Assembly: GCF_003259335.1 (NCBI RefSeq)
Contig: NZ_QLLL01000003.1
Coordinates: 310,001-374,000, forward strand
Source of the DNA: Chitinophaga skermanii
GTDB lineage: Bacteria > Bacteroidota > Bacteroidia > Chitinophagales > Chitinophagaceae
DNA: 64,000 bases
Reading direction: 5' to 3'
Shown here: positions 36,323-46,726 of the stretch, in pieces
How the letters are laid out: the number at the start of each line of letters is the position of its first letter
Numbering within the stretch: position 1 is the first letter of the stretch
Program-made: the position numbers and the translations under genes
Notes under the pieces: model-generated
The model's database searches: none
What the model was told of the DNA's origin: nothing
Seen by the model: only the letters and a program-made list of their open reading frames with translations

Positions 36323-37252
36323 ATGTCTGATTCTACTTTACAATTTCCCGGCCAAACAGGTTTTTACAAGGGAAAAGTGCGCGACGTATACTCTATTGAA
36401 GATAAATGGTTAGTGATGGTGGTGAGCAACCGTATTTCTGCGTTCGACGTGGTTTTACCTCGCCCTATTCCTTATAAAGGTCAAGTGTTGAACCAAATTG
36501 CGGAAATTATGCTCGAGGCAACGAAAGATATCGTGCCTAACTGGGTGAAAGCAGTGCCAACGCCTAATGCTACTGTGGGTATCAAATGCGAAACTTTCCC
36601 GGTTGAGATGGTGGTGCGCGGTAACCTTACCGGTCATGCTTGGAGAACGTACAAAAGCGGTTTACGCACTTTGTGCGGCGTTACTTTGCCAGAAGGTTTG
36701 AAAGAAAACGATTTTTTCCCAACGCCTATCATTACCCCTACCACGAAAGCACATGAAGGGCACGACGTAGATATCAGCCGCGAAGAAATTATCGCCCAAG
36801 GTATTGTTAGCAAAGAAGAATACGAACAATTAGAAAAATATACGTTAGCGATTTTCGAACGTGGTCGCCAATTGGCGGCTGAACGTGGTTTGATCCTCGT
36901 AGATACGAAATACGAATTCGGTAAAGTAGATGGTAAAATCATCGTCATCGACGAGATTCATACACCAGATTCTAGCCGTTACTTCTATGCAGAAGGTTTC
37001 GAAGAGAAACAAAAAGCCGGCGAGCAACAGAAACAATTGTCGAAAGAGTTCGTGCGCGAATGGTTAATGGAGAATGGTTTCCAAGGTAAAGACGGTCAGC
37101 AAGTACCGGTAATGACCGACGAGTTTGTAACCAGCGTAAGCGAGCGTTACATCGAGTTATTCGAGAAAATTACGGGTCGTACATTCGTGAAAGAAGACGT
37201 GAGTGAGGAAGAAGCGAAAGCGAAAATAGTGGCTACATTACAGGCATTGTAA
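36323..37252 (+). CDS. purC: Phosphoribosylaminoimidazole-succinocarboxamide synthase
   Basis: A 309-residue SAICAR synthase, the purine-pathway step joining aspartate to CAIR with ATP. Recognised by [39 protein letters not shown] and DTKYEFG...[14 protein letters not shown]. The length matches the longer, yeast-like PurC class rather than the roughly 240-residue short form. It is monocistronic, with a good terminator about 25 bp after the stop. Confidence 0.95.
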   Translation: MSDSTLQFPGQTGFYKGKVRDVYSIEDKWLVMVVSNRISAFDVVLPRPIPYKGQVLNQIAEIMLEATKDIVPNWVKAVPTPNATVGIKCETFPVEMVVRGNLTGHAWRTYKSGLRTLCGVTLPEGLKENDFFPTPIITPTTKAHEGHDVDISREEIIAQGIVSKEEYEQLEKYTLAIFERGRQLAAERGLILVDTKYEFGKVDGKIIVIDEIHTPDSSRYFYAEGFEEKQKAGEQQKQLSKEFVREWLMENGFQGKDGQQVPVMTDEFVTSVSERYIELFEKITGRTFVKEDVSEEEAKAKIVATLQAL

Positions 37253-37276
37253 TACCACGGAACAACGATATAAAAC

Positions 37277-37315
37277 ACGGGGAGCGGGATAAACACCGCT
37301 CCCCGTTTCTTTTTG
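37277..37315 (+). terminator. Intrinsic terminator after purC
   Basis: An 11-bp stem (ACGGGGAGCGG with CCGCTCCCCGT), a seven- to eight-base loop and TTTCTTTTT. Confidence 0.85.
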
Positions 37316-37387
37316 CACATATGTGTAAAAATGAACACGTTGCCAAGTTTTTACCCTTACATTTGTAGCGTATAAATTTTTAGCCCG

Positions 37388-39184
37388 TTGAAACATCTCG
37401 CATCGCTTAATAAATATTTCGTGCGCTATAAATGGCGCTTCCTGCTTGGATTATTGTTTACAGCCGTTTCCATCGTGTTCAGTATTTTTCAACCTATTAT
37501 GGTGAGGCAGATATTTGACTTGTTGGAGCAGAATTTAGACAGCTATCACCTGATCGACCATACGAGTTTAAAAACAGCATTTAGAGGCCATTTTTCGGCT
37601 GTATTAGCGTTTTACGGGGTTACGATCTTATTGTTGGCGTTGCTGAGCGGGTTTTTCATGTTCTTACAACGGCAAACGTTGATTGTGATGAGTAGGCATA
37701 TCGAGTACGATTTGAAGAACGAGATATACGAGCATTATCAAAAACTGCACTTAGGGTTTTACAAAATGAACCGTACGGGCGATTTGATGAGTAGGATAAC
37801 GGAAGATGTGAGCCGCGTGAGAATGTATGTTGGCCCGGCTGTGATGTATGCTACGAGAACGATCATTATGATGGTGATTATTTTATGGTTGATGATGAAT
37901 GTAAACGCGGAATTAACCTTGTATACGCTTTCACCATTACCCTTCCTAGCCCTCACGATTTATTACGTGAACCGTATCATCCACAAAAAGAGCGAGAAAA
38001 TTCAAGCCCAACTCTCTAACATTACCAGCATTTCCCAAGAGTCGTACAGTGGCATTAGGGTGATTAAATCATACATCCAAGAAGATGCCAGCGCTAAGCA
38101 CTTCGAAGATGCCAGTGAAGAGTATAAGCAATCTAGCATCAGCTTAGCGAAAACGGATGCGCTTTATCAACCTGCCATGATGTTGATGATTGGGTTGAGC
38201 GTGATTATTACCATCTTCATTGGTGGTATGCAGGTAATCAAAGGGAACATTACAGTGGGTAACCTTGCCGAGTTCGTGATATATGTAAACATGCTCACCT
38301 TCCCGTTCTTTTCGATTGGTTGGGTGGCTTCTATGATACAAAGGGCCGCAGCTTCGCAACAGCGCATCAACGAGTTTTTGGATGTACAACCCGAAATCCA
38401 AGATGCACCGAATGCACAAGATGTGGATATTAAAGGTCATGTTCGCTTTGAAGATGTACGCTTTATGTACACCCATACAGGTATTACCGCTTTGAATGAC
38501 TTCAACCTAGAAATCAAACCAGGCGAAAAGGTGGCGATTATTGGTCGTACCGGTTCGGGTAAAACCACGTTGGCCCAGCTTTTGATCCGTATGTTCGACC
38601 CTCAACAAGGGCGCATTACCATCGATGGGATCGATATTAAGCAGATCCCGCTACACAGTTTACGCACCCAAATCAGCTATGTGCCACAAGATGTGTTCCT
38701 GTTCTCGGATACGATTACTAACAACATACGCTTCAGTACACCATCTGCAGAACAAGAAACGGTGCAGTTAGCAGCAAGGCAAGCATCCGTAGAAAAAGAC
38801 ATATTACAGTTCCCGGCAGGCTTTGAAACCGAGATAGGAGAGCGTGGCGTAACCTTGAGTGGTGGCCAAAAACAGCGTATCTCTATTGCCCGGGGCCTGT
38901 TGAAAAATCCTAATTTATTGGTGTTCGACGATTGTCTTTCTGCCGTAGATGCCCGCACTGAAAAGGAGATCATTGGTAACCTGTACGCCTACTTGCAACA
39001 CAAAACGGCGATCATCATCACGCACCGCATCTTTGCCCTGTTTTCGTTCGATAAAATCATCGTATTGGATGAAGGGAAGATCATTGAACAAGGCACACAC
39101 AACGAGCTTTTAGCCAATAATGGTTATTACGCGGAATTATATCAGCGCCAACAAAAAAATGAGCAAGAAAGTATAAGTGAGTAA
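37388..39184 (+). CDS. ABC exporter, fused permease-ATPase (MdlA-like)
   Basis: A 598-residue protein starting at TTG (37388); no better ATG lies near. The membrane domain (1-330) carries six helices. The ATPase has Walker A GRTGSGKTT, signature LSGGQKQR and H-loop IITHRIF. Its Walker B is LLVFDDCLSAVD: the usual catalytic Glu is Asp. That substitution is common in the MdlA/YheI branch that often acts as half of a heterodimer; no second half is adjacent here. A TACATTTG element at 37358-37365 may be its promoter. Confidence 0.87.
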   Translation: MKHLASLNKYFVRYKWRFLLGLLFTAVSIVFSIFQPIMVRQIFDLLEQNLDSYHLIDHTSLKTAFRGHFSAVLAFYGVTILLLALLSGFFMFLQRQTLIVMSRHIEYDLKNEIYEHYQKLHLGFYKMNRTGDLMSRITEDVSRVRMYVGPAVMYATRTIIMMVIILWLMMNVNAELTLYTLSPLPFLALTIYYVNRIIHKKSEKIQAQLSNITSISQESYSGIRVIKSYIQEDASAKHFEDASEEYKQSSISLAKTDALYQPAMMLMIGLSVIITIFIGGMQVIKGNITVGNLAEFVIYVNMLTFPFFSIGWVASMIQRAAASQQRINEFLDVQPEIQDAPNAQDVDIKGHVRFEDVRFMYTHTGITALNDFNLEIKPGEKVAIIGRTGSGKTTLAQLLIRMFDPQQGRITIDGIDIKQIPLHSLRTQISYVPQDVFLFSDTITNNIRFSTPSAEQETVQLAARQASVEKDILQFPAGFETEIGERGVTLSGGQKQRISIARGLLKNPNLLVFDDCLSAVDARTEKEIIGNLYAYLQHKTAIIITHRIFALFSFDKIIVLDEGKIIEQGTHNELLANNGYYAELYQRQQKNEQESISE

Positions 39185-39261
39185 GATTCATAGGTTTGTA
39201 AACGGCTATCAGCCTGCATTTGAGCCAATTTCTAATTTGTTTTCAAAATCATTTAAAAATA

Positions 39262-39292
39262 TTTTGATATTTGTAAAACAATAGTATATTTG
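39262..39292 (+). promoter_or_regulatory. Bacteroidota-type promoter of the DUF3276 gene
   Basis: TTTTG at 39262-39266 and TATATTTG at 39285-39292 separated by 18 bp, upstream of the GTG start at 39343. Confidence 0.65.
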
Positions 39293-39342
39293 TTGCTTAT
39301 TGAAAACAGGATTTGATTCGTTAACACTTAAATCTATCAACT

Positions 39343-39747
39343 GTGGCGTACGAAAACAACAATCAACAGGAAAGAAACAACGACAGCATCTTTTCTAAAC
39401 GATTGAAAGCGGGTAAAAGAAGAACTTATTTCTTTGATGTAAAAACCACTCGTGGCAATGATTACTTTCTTACCATCACAGAAAGTAAAAAACGTTTCAA
39501 CGATAATGGTTATGACAGGCACAAAGTATTCTTGTACAAAGAAGACTTTAACAAGTTCCTCAACGCATTAACAGAAACCATCAATTACGTGAAGACGGAA
39601 TTGATGCCCGACTTCGACTTTGATGCTTACAACCACGATTACTCAAGAGATGAGGAGCAAGATGAAGTAGGGTTTGAAGCAACTGCAGCTTCTACCGAAG
39701 AAGCTACTGCCCCTGCGACTTCTAGCGATGATGTAGACAAGTGGTAA
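39343..39747 (+). CDS. DUF3276 (PUR-alpha-like) nucleic-acid-binding protein
   Basis: A 134-residue protein starting at GTG. The N-terminal 90 residues match DUF3276, a PUR-domain-like single-stranded nucleic acid-binding fold conserved in Bacteroidota: FSKRLKAGKRRTYFFDVK, GNDYFLTITESKKRF, KVFLYKEDFNKFLNAL. The tail is acidic and Thr/Ala-rich, ending VDKW. It is followed by a strong terminator. Its exact physiological role is not settled. Confidence 0.9.
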   Translation: MAYENNNQQERNNDSIFSKRLKAGKRRTYFFDVKTTRGNDYFLTITESKKRFNDNGYDRHKVFLYKEDFNKFLNALTETINYVKTELMPDFDFDAYNHDYSRDEEQDEVGFEATAASTEEATAPATSSDDVDKW

Positions 39748-39773
39748 GAAATTCTCTTTAAAAATATTCGGTA

Positions 39774-39800
39774 CCCCTCGATTTTTCGAGGGGTTTTTTT
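39774..39800 (+). terminator. Intrinsic terminator after the DUF3276 gene
   Basis: A perfect 8-bp stem (CCCCTCGA with TCGAGGGG), TTTT loop and seven Ts. Confidence 0.9.
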
Positions 39801-39930
39801 ATGCCTGGTGAAGTCGAAGGCAAGGGGGGGGACCTCCGGTAGGAGGGTATAAATCTTATTTATCAAATATTGATAGGTCAATAAATCTTTGTTTGGGCGG
39901 CGGGTTAGTTTTTTTAGGAATGATCCTATT

Positions 39931-40051
39931 TGTTACTTTCTTTGCTTCTCCAAAGAAAGTAACCAAAGAAAGGAGGACAAACGGCGAAAGACTGCGTCGC
40001 CGTTTGATCGGGATGTCGATGGGGCTTTGGTGCTACTGTGGTGAAGGACGT
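39931..40051 (+). repeat. Dispersed two-hairpin repeat, copy 1
   Basis: About 120 bp shared nearly base for base with 45941-46060 and, inverted, with about 46769-46889. Each copy has two hairpins: TTACTTTCTTTG/CAAAGAAAGTAA (12-bp stem, loop CTTCTC, 39933-39962) and AAACGGCGA/TCGCCGTTT (9-bp stem). The apparent small ORFs inside are shadows of the repeat. Positions 40052-40280 hold no supportable gene. Confidence 0.9.
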
Positions 40052-40283
40052 GGGGGCTTTGGGGGGCGTGTTTTGTTGAAGGGGTTGCTTGTGTAAAACC
40101 ATGAGGAGCGAAGTTTCTAGTGGTTTTGAAGGTGTGGCTTTTGCGTGGTGGGGTGGAAGAGGTTGAATGGGGTGTTGGTTGTTGGGGCAAAGCTTTTAGG
40201 GCCAAGGGGGCTTTGGTTTTGAAGGTGAGGTGTAGGTGTGGTTGGAGGTGGGCGAATTTTATTGGGTTATTTGTTTTGGGAAT

Positions 40284-40314
40284 AAGAAAGGCTGCTCGGT
40301 GAGCAGCCTTTCTT
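40284..40314. terminator. Hairpin downstream of pgi
   Basis: AAGAAAGGCTGCTC and GAGCAGCCTTTCTT, a 14-bp stem with a short loop, lie 28 bp past the pgi stop (minus strand) and probably terminate it. Confidence 0.7.
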
Positions 40315-40341
40315 ATAATATTGATATATCAACGATTATAA

Positions 40342-41991
40342 TTAACGCATTGATTTGTAGGCGTTGATTAGGCCGTTGGTAGAGGAGTCGTGGCTAGTTA
40401 CGGTTGACTCGTTGGTAAGTTCTGGTAGGATCTTATTGGCGAGTTGTTTGCCGAGTTCTACGCCCCATTGGTCGAAGCTATAGATGTTCCAGATAACTCC
40501 TTGTACGAATATTTTGTGTTCGTAGAGGGCTACTAGGGAGCCGAGGGTGCGAGGGGTGATTTCTTTTACTAGGAAAGAGTTCGTGGGGCGGTTGCCGCCG
40601 AATACTTTGAAAGGAACCAATTTTTCGATCTCAGCTGCTGGAGTGTTTGATTTTTCTAGTTCGGCTTTGGCTTCTTCGGCGGTTTTGCCGTTCATGAGGG
40701 CTTCCGTTTGGGCGAAGAAGTTAGAGAGCAATTTAGGGTGGTGATCGCCGATTGGGTTGTGACTGATAGCAGGGGCGATGAAGTCGCATGGGATCAGCCT
40801 GGTGCCTTGGTGGATCAGTTGGTAGAAGGCATGTTGGCCGTTTGTACCTGGTTCACCCCATACTACTAGGCCGGTTTCGTAGGTAACGGGTTTGCCGTCG
40901 CGGCCTACGTATTTACCATTGCTTTCCATGTTGCCTTGTTGGAAGTAGGCAGCAAAGCGGTGCATGTATTGGTCGTATGGGAGAATGGCTTCGGTGTGTG
41001 CATCGAAGAAGTTGCCGTACCATAATCCCAATAAAGCCATGATTAAAGGAATGTTCTTGTCTGCTGCTGCCGAGGTGAAGTGTTGGTCGGTGGCATGCGC
41101 GCCCTCTAAGAGTTGTACAAAGTTATCATATCCAATGGTGAGGGCGATAGATAAACCGATTGCGCTCCACAAGGAGTAACGACCGCCTACCCAATCCCAA
41201 AACTCGAACATGTTCGCTGGGTCGATGCCGAATTCTTTAACGGCTTTCTCGTTTGTGGATAACGCGGCGAAGTGTTTGGCTACGTGTGCCTCATCTTTCG
41301 CTGTTTCCAAGAACCAATTACGAGCAGTGTGCGCGTTGGTCATGGTTTCTTGGGTGGTGAAGGTTTTAGAAGCAATAAGGAACAAGGTTTCTGCCGGTGT
41401 TACTTTCTTCAATGTTTCGGCAATGTGTGTGCCATCTACGTTTGAAACGAAGTAGGTTTCAATGCCTTCTACCCAGTAAGGTTTCAAGGCTTCGGTTACC
41501 ATTACCGGGCCCAAGTCGGAACCACCGATACCGATGTTTACGATATACTTGATTTTTTTACCGGTATAACCTTTCCATTCGCCACTGTGGATGCGTTTGC
41601 AACAGTCTTCCATTTTAGCTAAAACGGCGTTTACTGCTGGCATTACGTCTTCTCCATCGAGTATAATAGGCGCGTTTGAACGGTTGCGTAAAGCAATGTG
41701 CAATACAGCGCGGTTTTCTGTTGCGTTGATTTTTTCAGCACCAAACATGGCTTTAATGGCTGCAGGTACGCCCGACTCTTCGGCTAATTGCTGCAATAAT
41801 TCCAATGTTTTCGGTGTGAAGAGATTCTTAGAGTAGTCGAATAAAATTTGCTCGAACTGGATATGGTGCTTAGCGAAACGGTCAGCATCTTGAGCGAAAA
41901 GTTCGCGGAGGTGCGTTTTACGCATCTCGTCGGCATGTTGGCCAAGTGCTTGCCAAGCTTTCGTATGAGTAGGATTCGTCGTTGGGAACAT
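40342..41991 (-). CDS. pgi: Glucose-6-phosphate isomerase
   Basis: A 549-residue PGI of the long (E. coli/eukaryote-like) type, interconverting glucose-6-P and fructose-6-P. Recognised by [45 protein letters not shown] and the C-terminal [10 protein letters not shown]. The start at ATG 41991 is normal. It stands alone. Confidence 0.96.
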   Translation of the reverse strand: MFPTTNPTHTKAWQALGQHADEMRKTHLRELFAQDADRFAKHHIQFEQILFDYSKNLFTPKTLELLQQLAEESGVPAAIKAMFGAEKINATENRAVLHIALRNRSNAPIILDGEDVMPAVNAVLAKMEDCCKRIHSGEWKGYTGKKIKYIVNIGIGGSDLGPVMVTEALKPYWVEGIETYFVSNVDGTHIAETLKKVTPAETLFLIASKTFTTQETMTNAHTARNWFLETAKDEAHVAKHFAALSTNEKAVKEFGIDPANMFEFWDWVGGRYSLWSAIGLSIALTIGYDNFVQLLEGAHATDQHFTSAAADKNIPLIMALLGLWYGNFFDAHTEAILPYDQYMHRFAAYFQQGNMESNGKYVGRDGKPVTYETGLVVWGEPGTNGQHAFYQLIHQGTRLIPCDFIAPAISHNPIGDHHPKLLSNFFAQTEALMNGKTAEEAKAELEKSNTPAAEIEKLVPFKVFGGNRPTNSFLVKEITPRTLGSLVALYEHKIFVQGVIWNIYSFDQWGVELGKQLANKILPELTNESTVTSHDSSTNGLINAYKSMR

Positions 41992-42047
41992 AATATATGA
42001 TAATATTAAATGCGGTCAAAAATAAGGTTATTAACCTTTGAAAGTAT

Positions 42048-42878
42048 CTAAATTTTGTCAGAAATATTGTTAGGCTGGTTTTTCTTTGCGTTAAATCGAA
42101 TAATGATGGCTAAGAAAAGAATCAGTACACAAATCACACACACTGCAAATATGGCAAAGCTACCGCCATCTTTTTCAGGGTACCGCTTCATCATAATGCC
42201 ATAAATGGCCCAAATGGCTACTAAGGCATGTATGAAGTTATTGCGGTAAATGATCATCATGATGGCCGCAGCAGTACCTATTAGAATCATGGCAATAGCC
42301 CAAATGGCAGGGGCCATACCGGTACATTCAAATCCCATGGCTACTAATAACACCGTTATATTCGCAAGGGTTGCAATGCTGATCCATCCTAAGTAAATAC
42401 TAAAGGGCACTTGTACAAACCAAAATTCCCGCTTATTGGTAACCGGCATGGCTATACGAAAGTTGCGGTGAATCTTCAATAACGAATACAATACCACCAA
42501 CATCAATAATAACGATAAAGGAATTACCCTGTAATGCCAGGCGAAGATCCAACCGGTATTACCAATGCAATTCAGCAGGAACCAGCTACGCATGCGCATC
42601 ATGAAAGATTGTAGTTCGTCGTTATGATGAGGTGAAAATGCTAACCAAAGTTGGTAAACCATGCAGGCTAATAGGCCCAGGTATATGACCGACCAAATAC
42701 TGAAAGTGAAGCCTGCCGGGGTGAATAGGTTAGGATACATGTCGGAAATTTCGCCGGTATTATGGCCGTTGATATAGACGGTATTAGCCATGGCGTTCAC
42801 GGCGATAATAACTACATACCCGATGAGATTAAAGACTGCTTGCTGCCGCGCGTGCGGTAAACTATAATGATGGATCAT
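42048..42878 (-). CDS. TspO/MBR-like membrane protein
   Basis: About 276 residues from the ATG at 42878; the open frame reaches 43124 but that part runs over the prfB promoter and start and looks non-coding. Eight to nine helices are seen. Motifs include YPNLFTPAGFTFSIWSVIYL, GNTGWIFAWHY and SIYLGWISIATLAN, typical of TspO-related tryptophan-rich proteins of the larger class. The role (ligand, possibly porphyrin or lipid) is unknown here. It is divergent from prfB with about 100 bp between. Confidence 0.75.
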   Translation of the reverse strand: MIHHYSLPHARQQAVFNLIGYVVIIAVNAMANTVYINGHNTGEISDMYPNLFTPAGFTFSIWSVIYLGLLACMVYQLWLAFSPHHNDELQSFMMRMRSWFLLNCIGNTGWIFAWHYRVIPLSLLLMLVVLYSLLKIHRNFRIAMPVTNKREFWFVQVPFSIYLGWISIATLANITVLLVAMGFECTGMAPAIWAIAMILIGTAAAIMMIIYRNNFIHALVAIWAIYGIMMKRYPEKDGGSFAIFAVCVICVLILFLAIIIRFNAKKNQPNNISDKI

Positions 42879-42962
42879 GCCAGTAAATAACAACACTATA
42901 CAAATATTGTTCCTTTTTAAACACTTGGTGTTCACCTGTTTTATCCTCTCCTCAAAAATGCT

Positions 42963-42970
42963 TAACTTTG
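42963..42970 (+). promoter_or_regulatory. -7 promoter element of prfB
   Basis: TAACTTTG matches TAnnTTTG and ends only 8 bp before the prfB ATG at 42979, so the leader would be very short or absent. Confidence 0.55.
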
Positions 42971-42978
42971 CGCCCACT

Positions 42979-44074
42979 ATGACAGCAGAACAACTTAAAG
43001 CTATGAGGGACCGTTTACATGTCCTGGGAGGTTTTCTTTGACATCCGAGACCGCATAGATAAAATCGAAAATGACAAACAATTAACCCTAGCACCAGGCT
43101 TTTGGGATGACAATGCGAGAGCAACCGGCATTTTGAAAGAGATTAAGGTGAATAAGTTTTGGGTAGAACTCTACGAACAAGTACAAACAGCCATCGAGGA
43201 CAGTAGCGTTTTAAATGATTTTTTCAGGGAAGGCGAGGCCACGGAAGCGGAAGTAAACGACGCTTATGCAAAGGCATTAGTTGCTTTGGAAGAATTGGAG
43301 TTTAAATCGACCTTGAACCAACCGGAAGATGAGATGCCGGCCGTGTTAACCATTAACTCGGGCGCAGGTGGAACAGAAAGCCAGGATTGGGCGGAAATGT
43401 TACTTAGGATGTACCGCATGTACGGTGAAAAGCAAGGTTGGAAAGTAAGTGAATTGGATGTACAGTATGGCGATGGCGCGGGGATTAAATCCGCTTCGCT
43501 GGAATTTGATGGTGATTTTGCGTATGGCCTGTTAAAAGGAGAAAGTGGTGTACACCGCTTGGTACGTATCTCGCCTTTTGATTCAAACGCCCGCAGGCAT
43601 ACCTCTTTTGCTTCGATCTTTGTTTACCCGCTTGTAGATGATACGATAGAAATCAACGTGAACCCGGCGGAATTGGAATGGGAATTCTACCGTTCGGGCG
43701 GTAAAGGTGGACAGAACGTAAACAAGGTAGAAACCGCTGTTCGTTTAAAACACATACCATCGGGGATCATCATTGAATGTCAGCAAGCCCGTACCCAAGG
43801 AGAAAACCGCGAGAAAGCATTAACCATGTTGAAGTCGCGATTGTACGAGGAAGAGATTAGGAAGCGTGAAGAGTTGAAGAATGCAACCAACGCCAATAAG
43901 CGTAAGATAGAATGGGGTTCCCAGATCCGCTCTTATGTATTCCATCCTTACAAAATGATTAAAGATCACCGTACCGATTTCGAGGTAGGTAACGTACAAC
44001 CAGTAATGGACGGTGAATTGGAAGGCTTTATCAAGGCGTACTTGATGATGCAGAAGGAAGATGAGCAAGACTAG
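42979..44074 (+). CDS. prfB: Peptide chain release factor 2, expressed by +1 programmed frameshift
   Basis: The first frame starts at ATG 42979 ([20 protein letters not shown]) and ends at TGA 43039-43041. An internal Shine-Dalgarno-like GGAGG (43027-43031) and CTT TGA C match the classical prfB +1 site, after which the +1 frame continues from GAC at 43040 to 44074. The joined protein is about 364 residues, as in E. coli. It has the RF2 tripeptide SPF ([13 protein letters not shown]) and GGQ in [13 protein letters not shown]. The ATG at 43019 is internal and not the true start. RF2 recognises UGA and UAA. Confidence 0.95.
43027..43041 (+). promoter_or_regulatory. prfB programmed frameshift site
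   Basis: GGAGG, then TTTT, then CTT TGA C: a Shine-Dalgarno-like stimulator a few bases before the slippery CUU and the UGA stop. Low RF2 favours slipping, giving autoregulation. Confidence 0.93.
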
Positions 44075-44208
44075 GACTGCTGCATTCAATACAACAAAAT
44101 CAAACCTAAAACCAACCATTCTTACCCTGTAAAGGTTATAAGGATTGTTATTTTAGGCATTCGAAGGAAACAACATTATTTATACATCATACCAAACAAT
44201 TTTTAGCC

Positions 44209-45837
44209 ATGCATAACGCTTATTTTCAGTTTGCGCACCCGGTGAACGAACCTGTGCTGAATTATGCACCAGGTTCTGCAGAAAAAGTAGCCTTGAAAAA
44301 ACAATTGGCCGCTTTTAAAGCTGTTGAAATGGATATCCCAATGTACATCAACGGTCAAGAAGTTCGTACAGGTAAAACTGTAGACATTCGTCCGCCACAT
44401 GAACACAAACACAAATTGGGTCATTTCCACCAAGGTGATGCAAGCCATGTTACCCAAGCGATCAACGCAGCTTTGGCTGCTCGTGAAGAATGGGCCAATA
44501 CTACTTGGGAACAACGTGCCGGTATTTTCTTACGTGCCGCGGAATTAATGGCTACAAAGTACCGCGCACATATGAACGCTGCTACCATGCTCGGTCAAAG
44601 TAAAAATGCTTACCAAGCTGAGATCGATAGCGCTTGCGAAATCATCGATTTCTTACGTTACAACGTTCACTTCTTAGGAGAAATCTACAAACAACAACCA
44701 TACAGCCCACAAGGCATCCACAATAGGGTAGAATACCGTCCACTCGAAGGTTTCGTAGTGGCTGTTACACCTTTCAACTTCACAGCTATTGCCGGTAACT
44801 TACCTACTTCTGCTGCTATGTGCGGTAACGTAGTTGTTTGGAAGCCAGCTAACACGCAAGTGTACTCTGCGAACGTAATCATGAAGATTTTGATCGAAGC
44901 AGGTTTACCTGCAGGTGTGATCAACTTGGTATATGCTGATGGTCCAACCATCGGTGACATCAGCTTCTCTCACCCCGATTTCGCTGGTATTCACTTCACA
45001 GGTTCTACCGGTGTATTCCAAACCATGTGGAAAACAATTGGTAGCAATATCAATAAGTACAAAACATACCCACGTATTGTAGGTGAAACTGGTGGTAAAG
45101 ATTTCGTGATCGCTCACAAATCTGCTGATCCAGCAGTGGTAGCTACAGCTTTAGCACGTGGTGCTTTCGAATACCAAGGCCAGAAATGTTCGGCCGCTTC
45201 CCGCGCTTACATTCCTAGCAATATCGCCGAAGAAGTGAAGAAAATCTTGGTTGAACAAGTATCTTCTTTCAAAATCGGTACTACGGAAGATTTCACCAAC
45301 TTCATCAACGCTGTTATCGACGAGAAATCGTTCAACAAAATCGCGCAATATATCGACAACGCTAAGAAAGATGGTCAAAACATCTGGGTAGGCGGTACAT
45401 ACGATAAATCTGAAGGTTACTTCATTCACCCAACTGTTATCGAAACAAAAGATCCTAAGTACGTTACGATGTGCGAAGAAATCTTTGGCCCAGTATTGTC
45501 ATTGTATGTATACGATGCTGAGAAATTCGAAGAAACATTGGCTTTGGTGGATAGTACTTCTGAATACGCTTTAACCGGTTCTATCATTTCTACAGATCGT
45601 TACGCGATTGATTTAGCCACTAAACGCTTAACAAACGCAGCGGGTAACTTCTACATCAATGATAAACCAACAGGCGCAGTAGTAGGTCAACAACCTTTTG
45701 GTGGTGCACGTGCTTCTGGTACGAATGATAAAGCAGGTTCTATGTTGAATTTGTACCGTTGGTTAAGTGCTCGTACAATTAAGGAAACTATGGTGCCGCC
45801 GACGGATTACCGTTATCCTTTCTTGCAGGAAGCTTAG
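44209..45837 (+). CDS. pruA: L-glutamate gamma-semialdehyde (P5C) dehydrogenase
   Basis: A 542-residue NAD-dependent aldehyde dehydrogenase of the PutA/PruA-type, oxidising P5C/glutamate semialdehyde to glutamate in proline catabolism. Catalytic Glu293 lies in VGETGGKDF and catalytic Cys327 in GQKCSAAS. The N-terminal FQFAHPVNEPVLNYAPGS is typical of the monofunctional P5CDH. It is monocistronic and has a good terminator. Confidence 0.92.
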   Translation: MHNAYFQFAHPVNEPVLNYAPGSAEKVALKKQLAAFKAVEMDIPMYINGQEVRTGKTVDIRPPHEHKHKLGHFHQGDASHVTQAINAALAAREEWANTTWEQRAGIFLRAAELMATKYRAHMNAATMLGQSKNAYQAEIDSACEIIDFLRYNVHFLGEIYKQQPYSPQGIHNRVEYRPLEGFVVAVTPFNFTAIAGNLPTSAAMCGNVVVWKPANTQVYSANVIMKILIEAGLPAGVINLVYADGPTIGDISFSHPDFAGIHFTGSTGVFQTMWKTIGSNINKYKTYPRIVGETGGKDFVIAHKSADPAVVATALARGAFEYQGQKCSAASRAYIPSNIAEEVKKILVEQVSSFKIGTTEDFTNFINAVIDEKSFNKIAQYIDNAKKDGQNIWVGGTYDKSEGYFIHPTVIETKDPKYVTMCEEIFGPVLSLYVYDAEKFEETLALVDSTSEYALTGSIISTDRYAIDLATKRLTNAAGNFYINDKPTGAVVGQQPFGGARASGTNDKAGSMLNLYRWLSARTIKETMVPPTDYRYPFLQEA

Positions 45838-45857
45838 TATAATATTATTCTTTTCAT

Positions 45858-45890
45858 AAAGGCTGTTTCTTCATGGAACAGCCTTTTTTT
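45858..45890 (+). terminator. Intrinsic terminator after pruA
   Basis: AAGGCTGTT and AACAGCCTT arms (9 bp) followed by seven Ts. Confidence 0.88.
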
Positions 45891-46095
45891 ATTCTAATTC
45901 GCTGGCGCGGCCATGCTGTTTTGGCTTACATCCCGTTGTGTTACTTTCTTTGCTTCTCCAAAGAAAGTAACCAAAGAAAGGAGGACAAACGGCGAAAGAC
46001 TGCGTCGCCGTTTGATCGGGATGTCGATGGGGCTTTGGTGCTACTGTGGTGAAGGACGTTGGGTTCTTTGTGGTGCCTGTTTTGTTGGGGTGGTT
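45889..46095 (+). repeat. Dispersed two-hairpin repeat, copy 2 (left arm of an inverted pair)
   Basis: About 207 bp nearly identical to the reverse complement of 46727-46935. It includes the core shared with 39931-40051 plus about 50 bp of flank (TAATTCGCTGGCGCGG onward). Its start overlaps the T-run of the pruA terminator. Confidence 0.92.
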
Positions 46096-46726
46096 TGTTC
46101 TTTGTTCTTATATGGGGTTATGGTTTTTTGTTGGGGAAATGGAGGGTTTGGGAAACTTTTAGGGGCGAAGGACCTAAAAGTTTAAGGGTTGGGATATGGG
46201 AGGGGTGTAGTAATAGAGGGTTGAATGGGATGTGGTTTTAGAGTGAAATTTGCGTGCAGTAGGATATATTTTTTTAATAAATTGACATTGAATCCTTTAA
46301 AAGGTTCCCTTATGATACTTATAATATCTCCTAATGTTCTTCTAATGTTCTTTCAATGTTAAACCCCAGTAAACACAATAGGTAGGATATATTTACCTAG
46401 TATGTGGGATATTTTTGCATATATATACATTATTTCTAGGCCATAGTAAGCATAATAGTATTTTAAGGTGACATTTTGGCGAAAGAGGGAGGAAGAGTAT
46501 GTTAATGTATTTTTTTGCAAGATATTTCCTTCTTTCAAAAAGCAATTTTTTTATGCCAGCATGGCAATAACGATGAAGCAAGGAACAAATTGAAAGCCTC
46601 ATGTACAAATAGTATTATACCATTACAACAGTCACTCATCAATCACCCCAATCCCTCAAAAATCCCAAACTCAAAACCAATAGGTCCTTACGTCCCTAAA
46701 GGTTTTGCCCCAATCTTTCTCATCCC
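46096..46726. other. AT-rich spacer between inverted repeat arms
   Basis: About 630 bp with no supportable gene. The possible ORF at 46393-46608 has poor composition and no recognisable features. Confidence 0.6.

Noticed and set aside
39893..40302. Small ORFs in the dispersed repeat
   Set aside because: They recur with the repeat, are Gly/Trp/Arg-rich and match no protein; they are by-products of the hairpin sequences.
42879..43124. N-terminal extension of the TspO-like gene
   Set aside because: It crosses the prfB promoter and start and has cysteine-rich, non-protein-like composition; the ATG at 42878 fits the membrane domain.
43019..44074. prfB starting at ATG 43019
   Set aside because: This ATG lies inside the first frame; the programmed frameshift explains the gene, and the real start is 42979.
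45913..46241. ORFs in the left inverted-repeat arm
   Set aside because: Same reason: repeat shadows, disrupted beyond the shared core.
46393..46608. 71-codon minus-strand ORF in the spacer
   Set aside because: AT-rich, Lys/Leu/His-biased with no features; likely chance.
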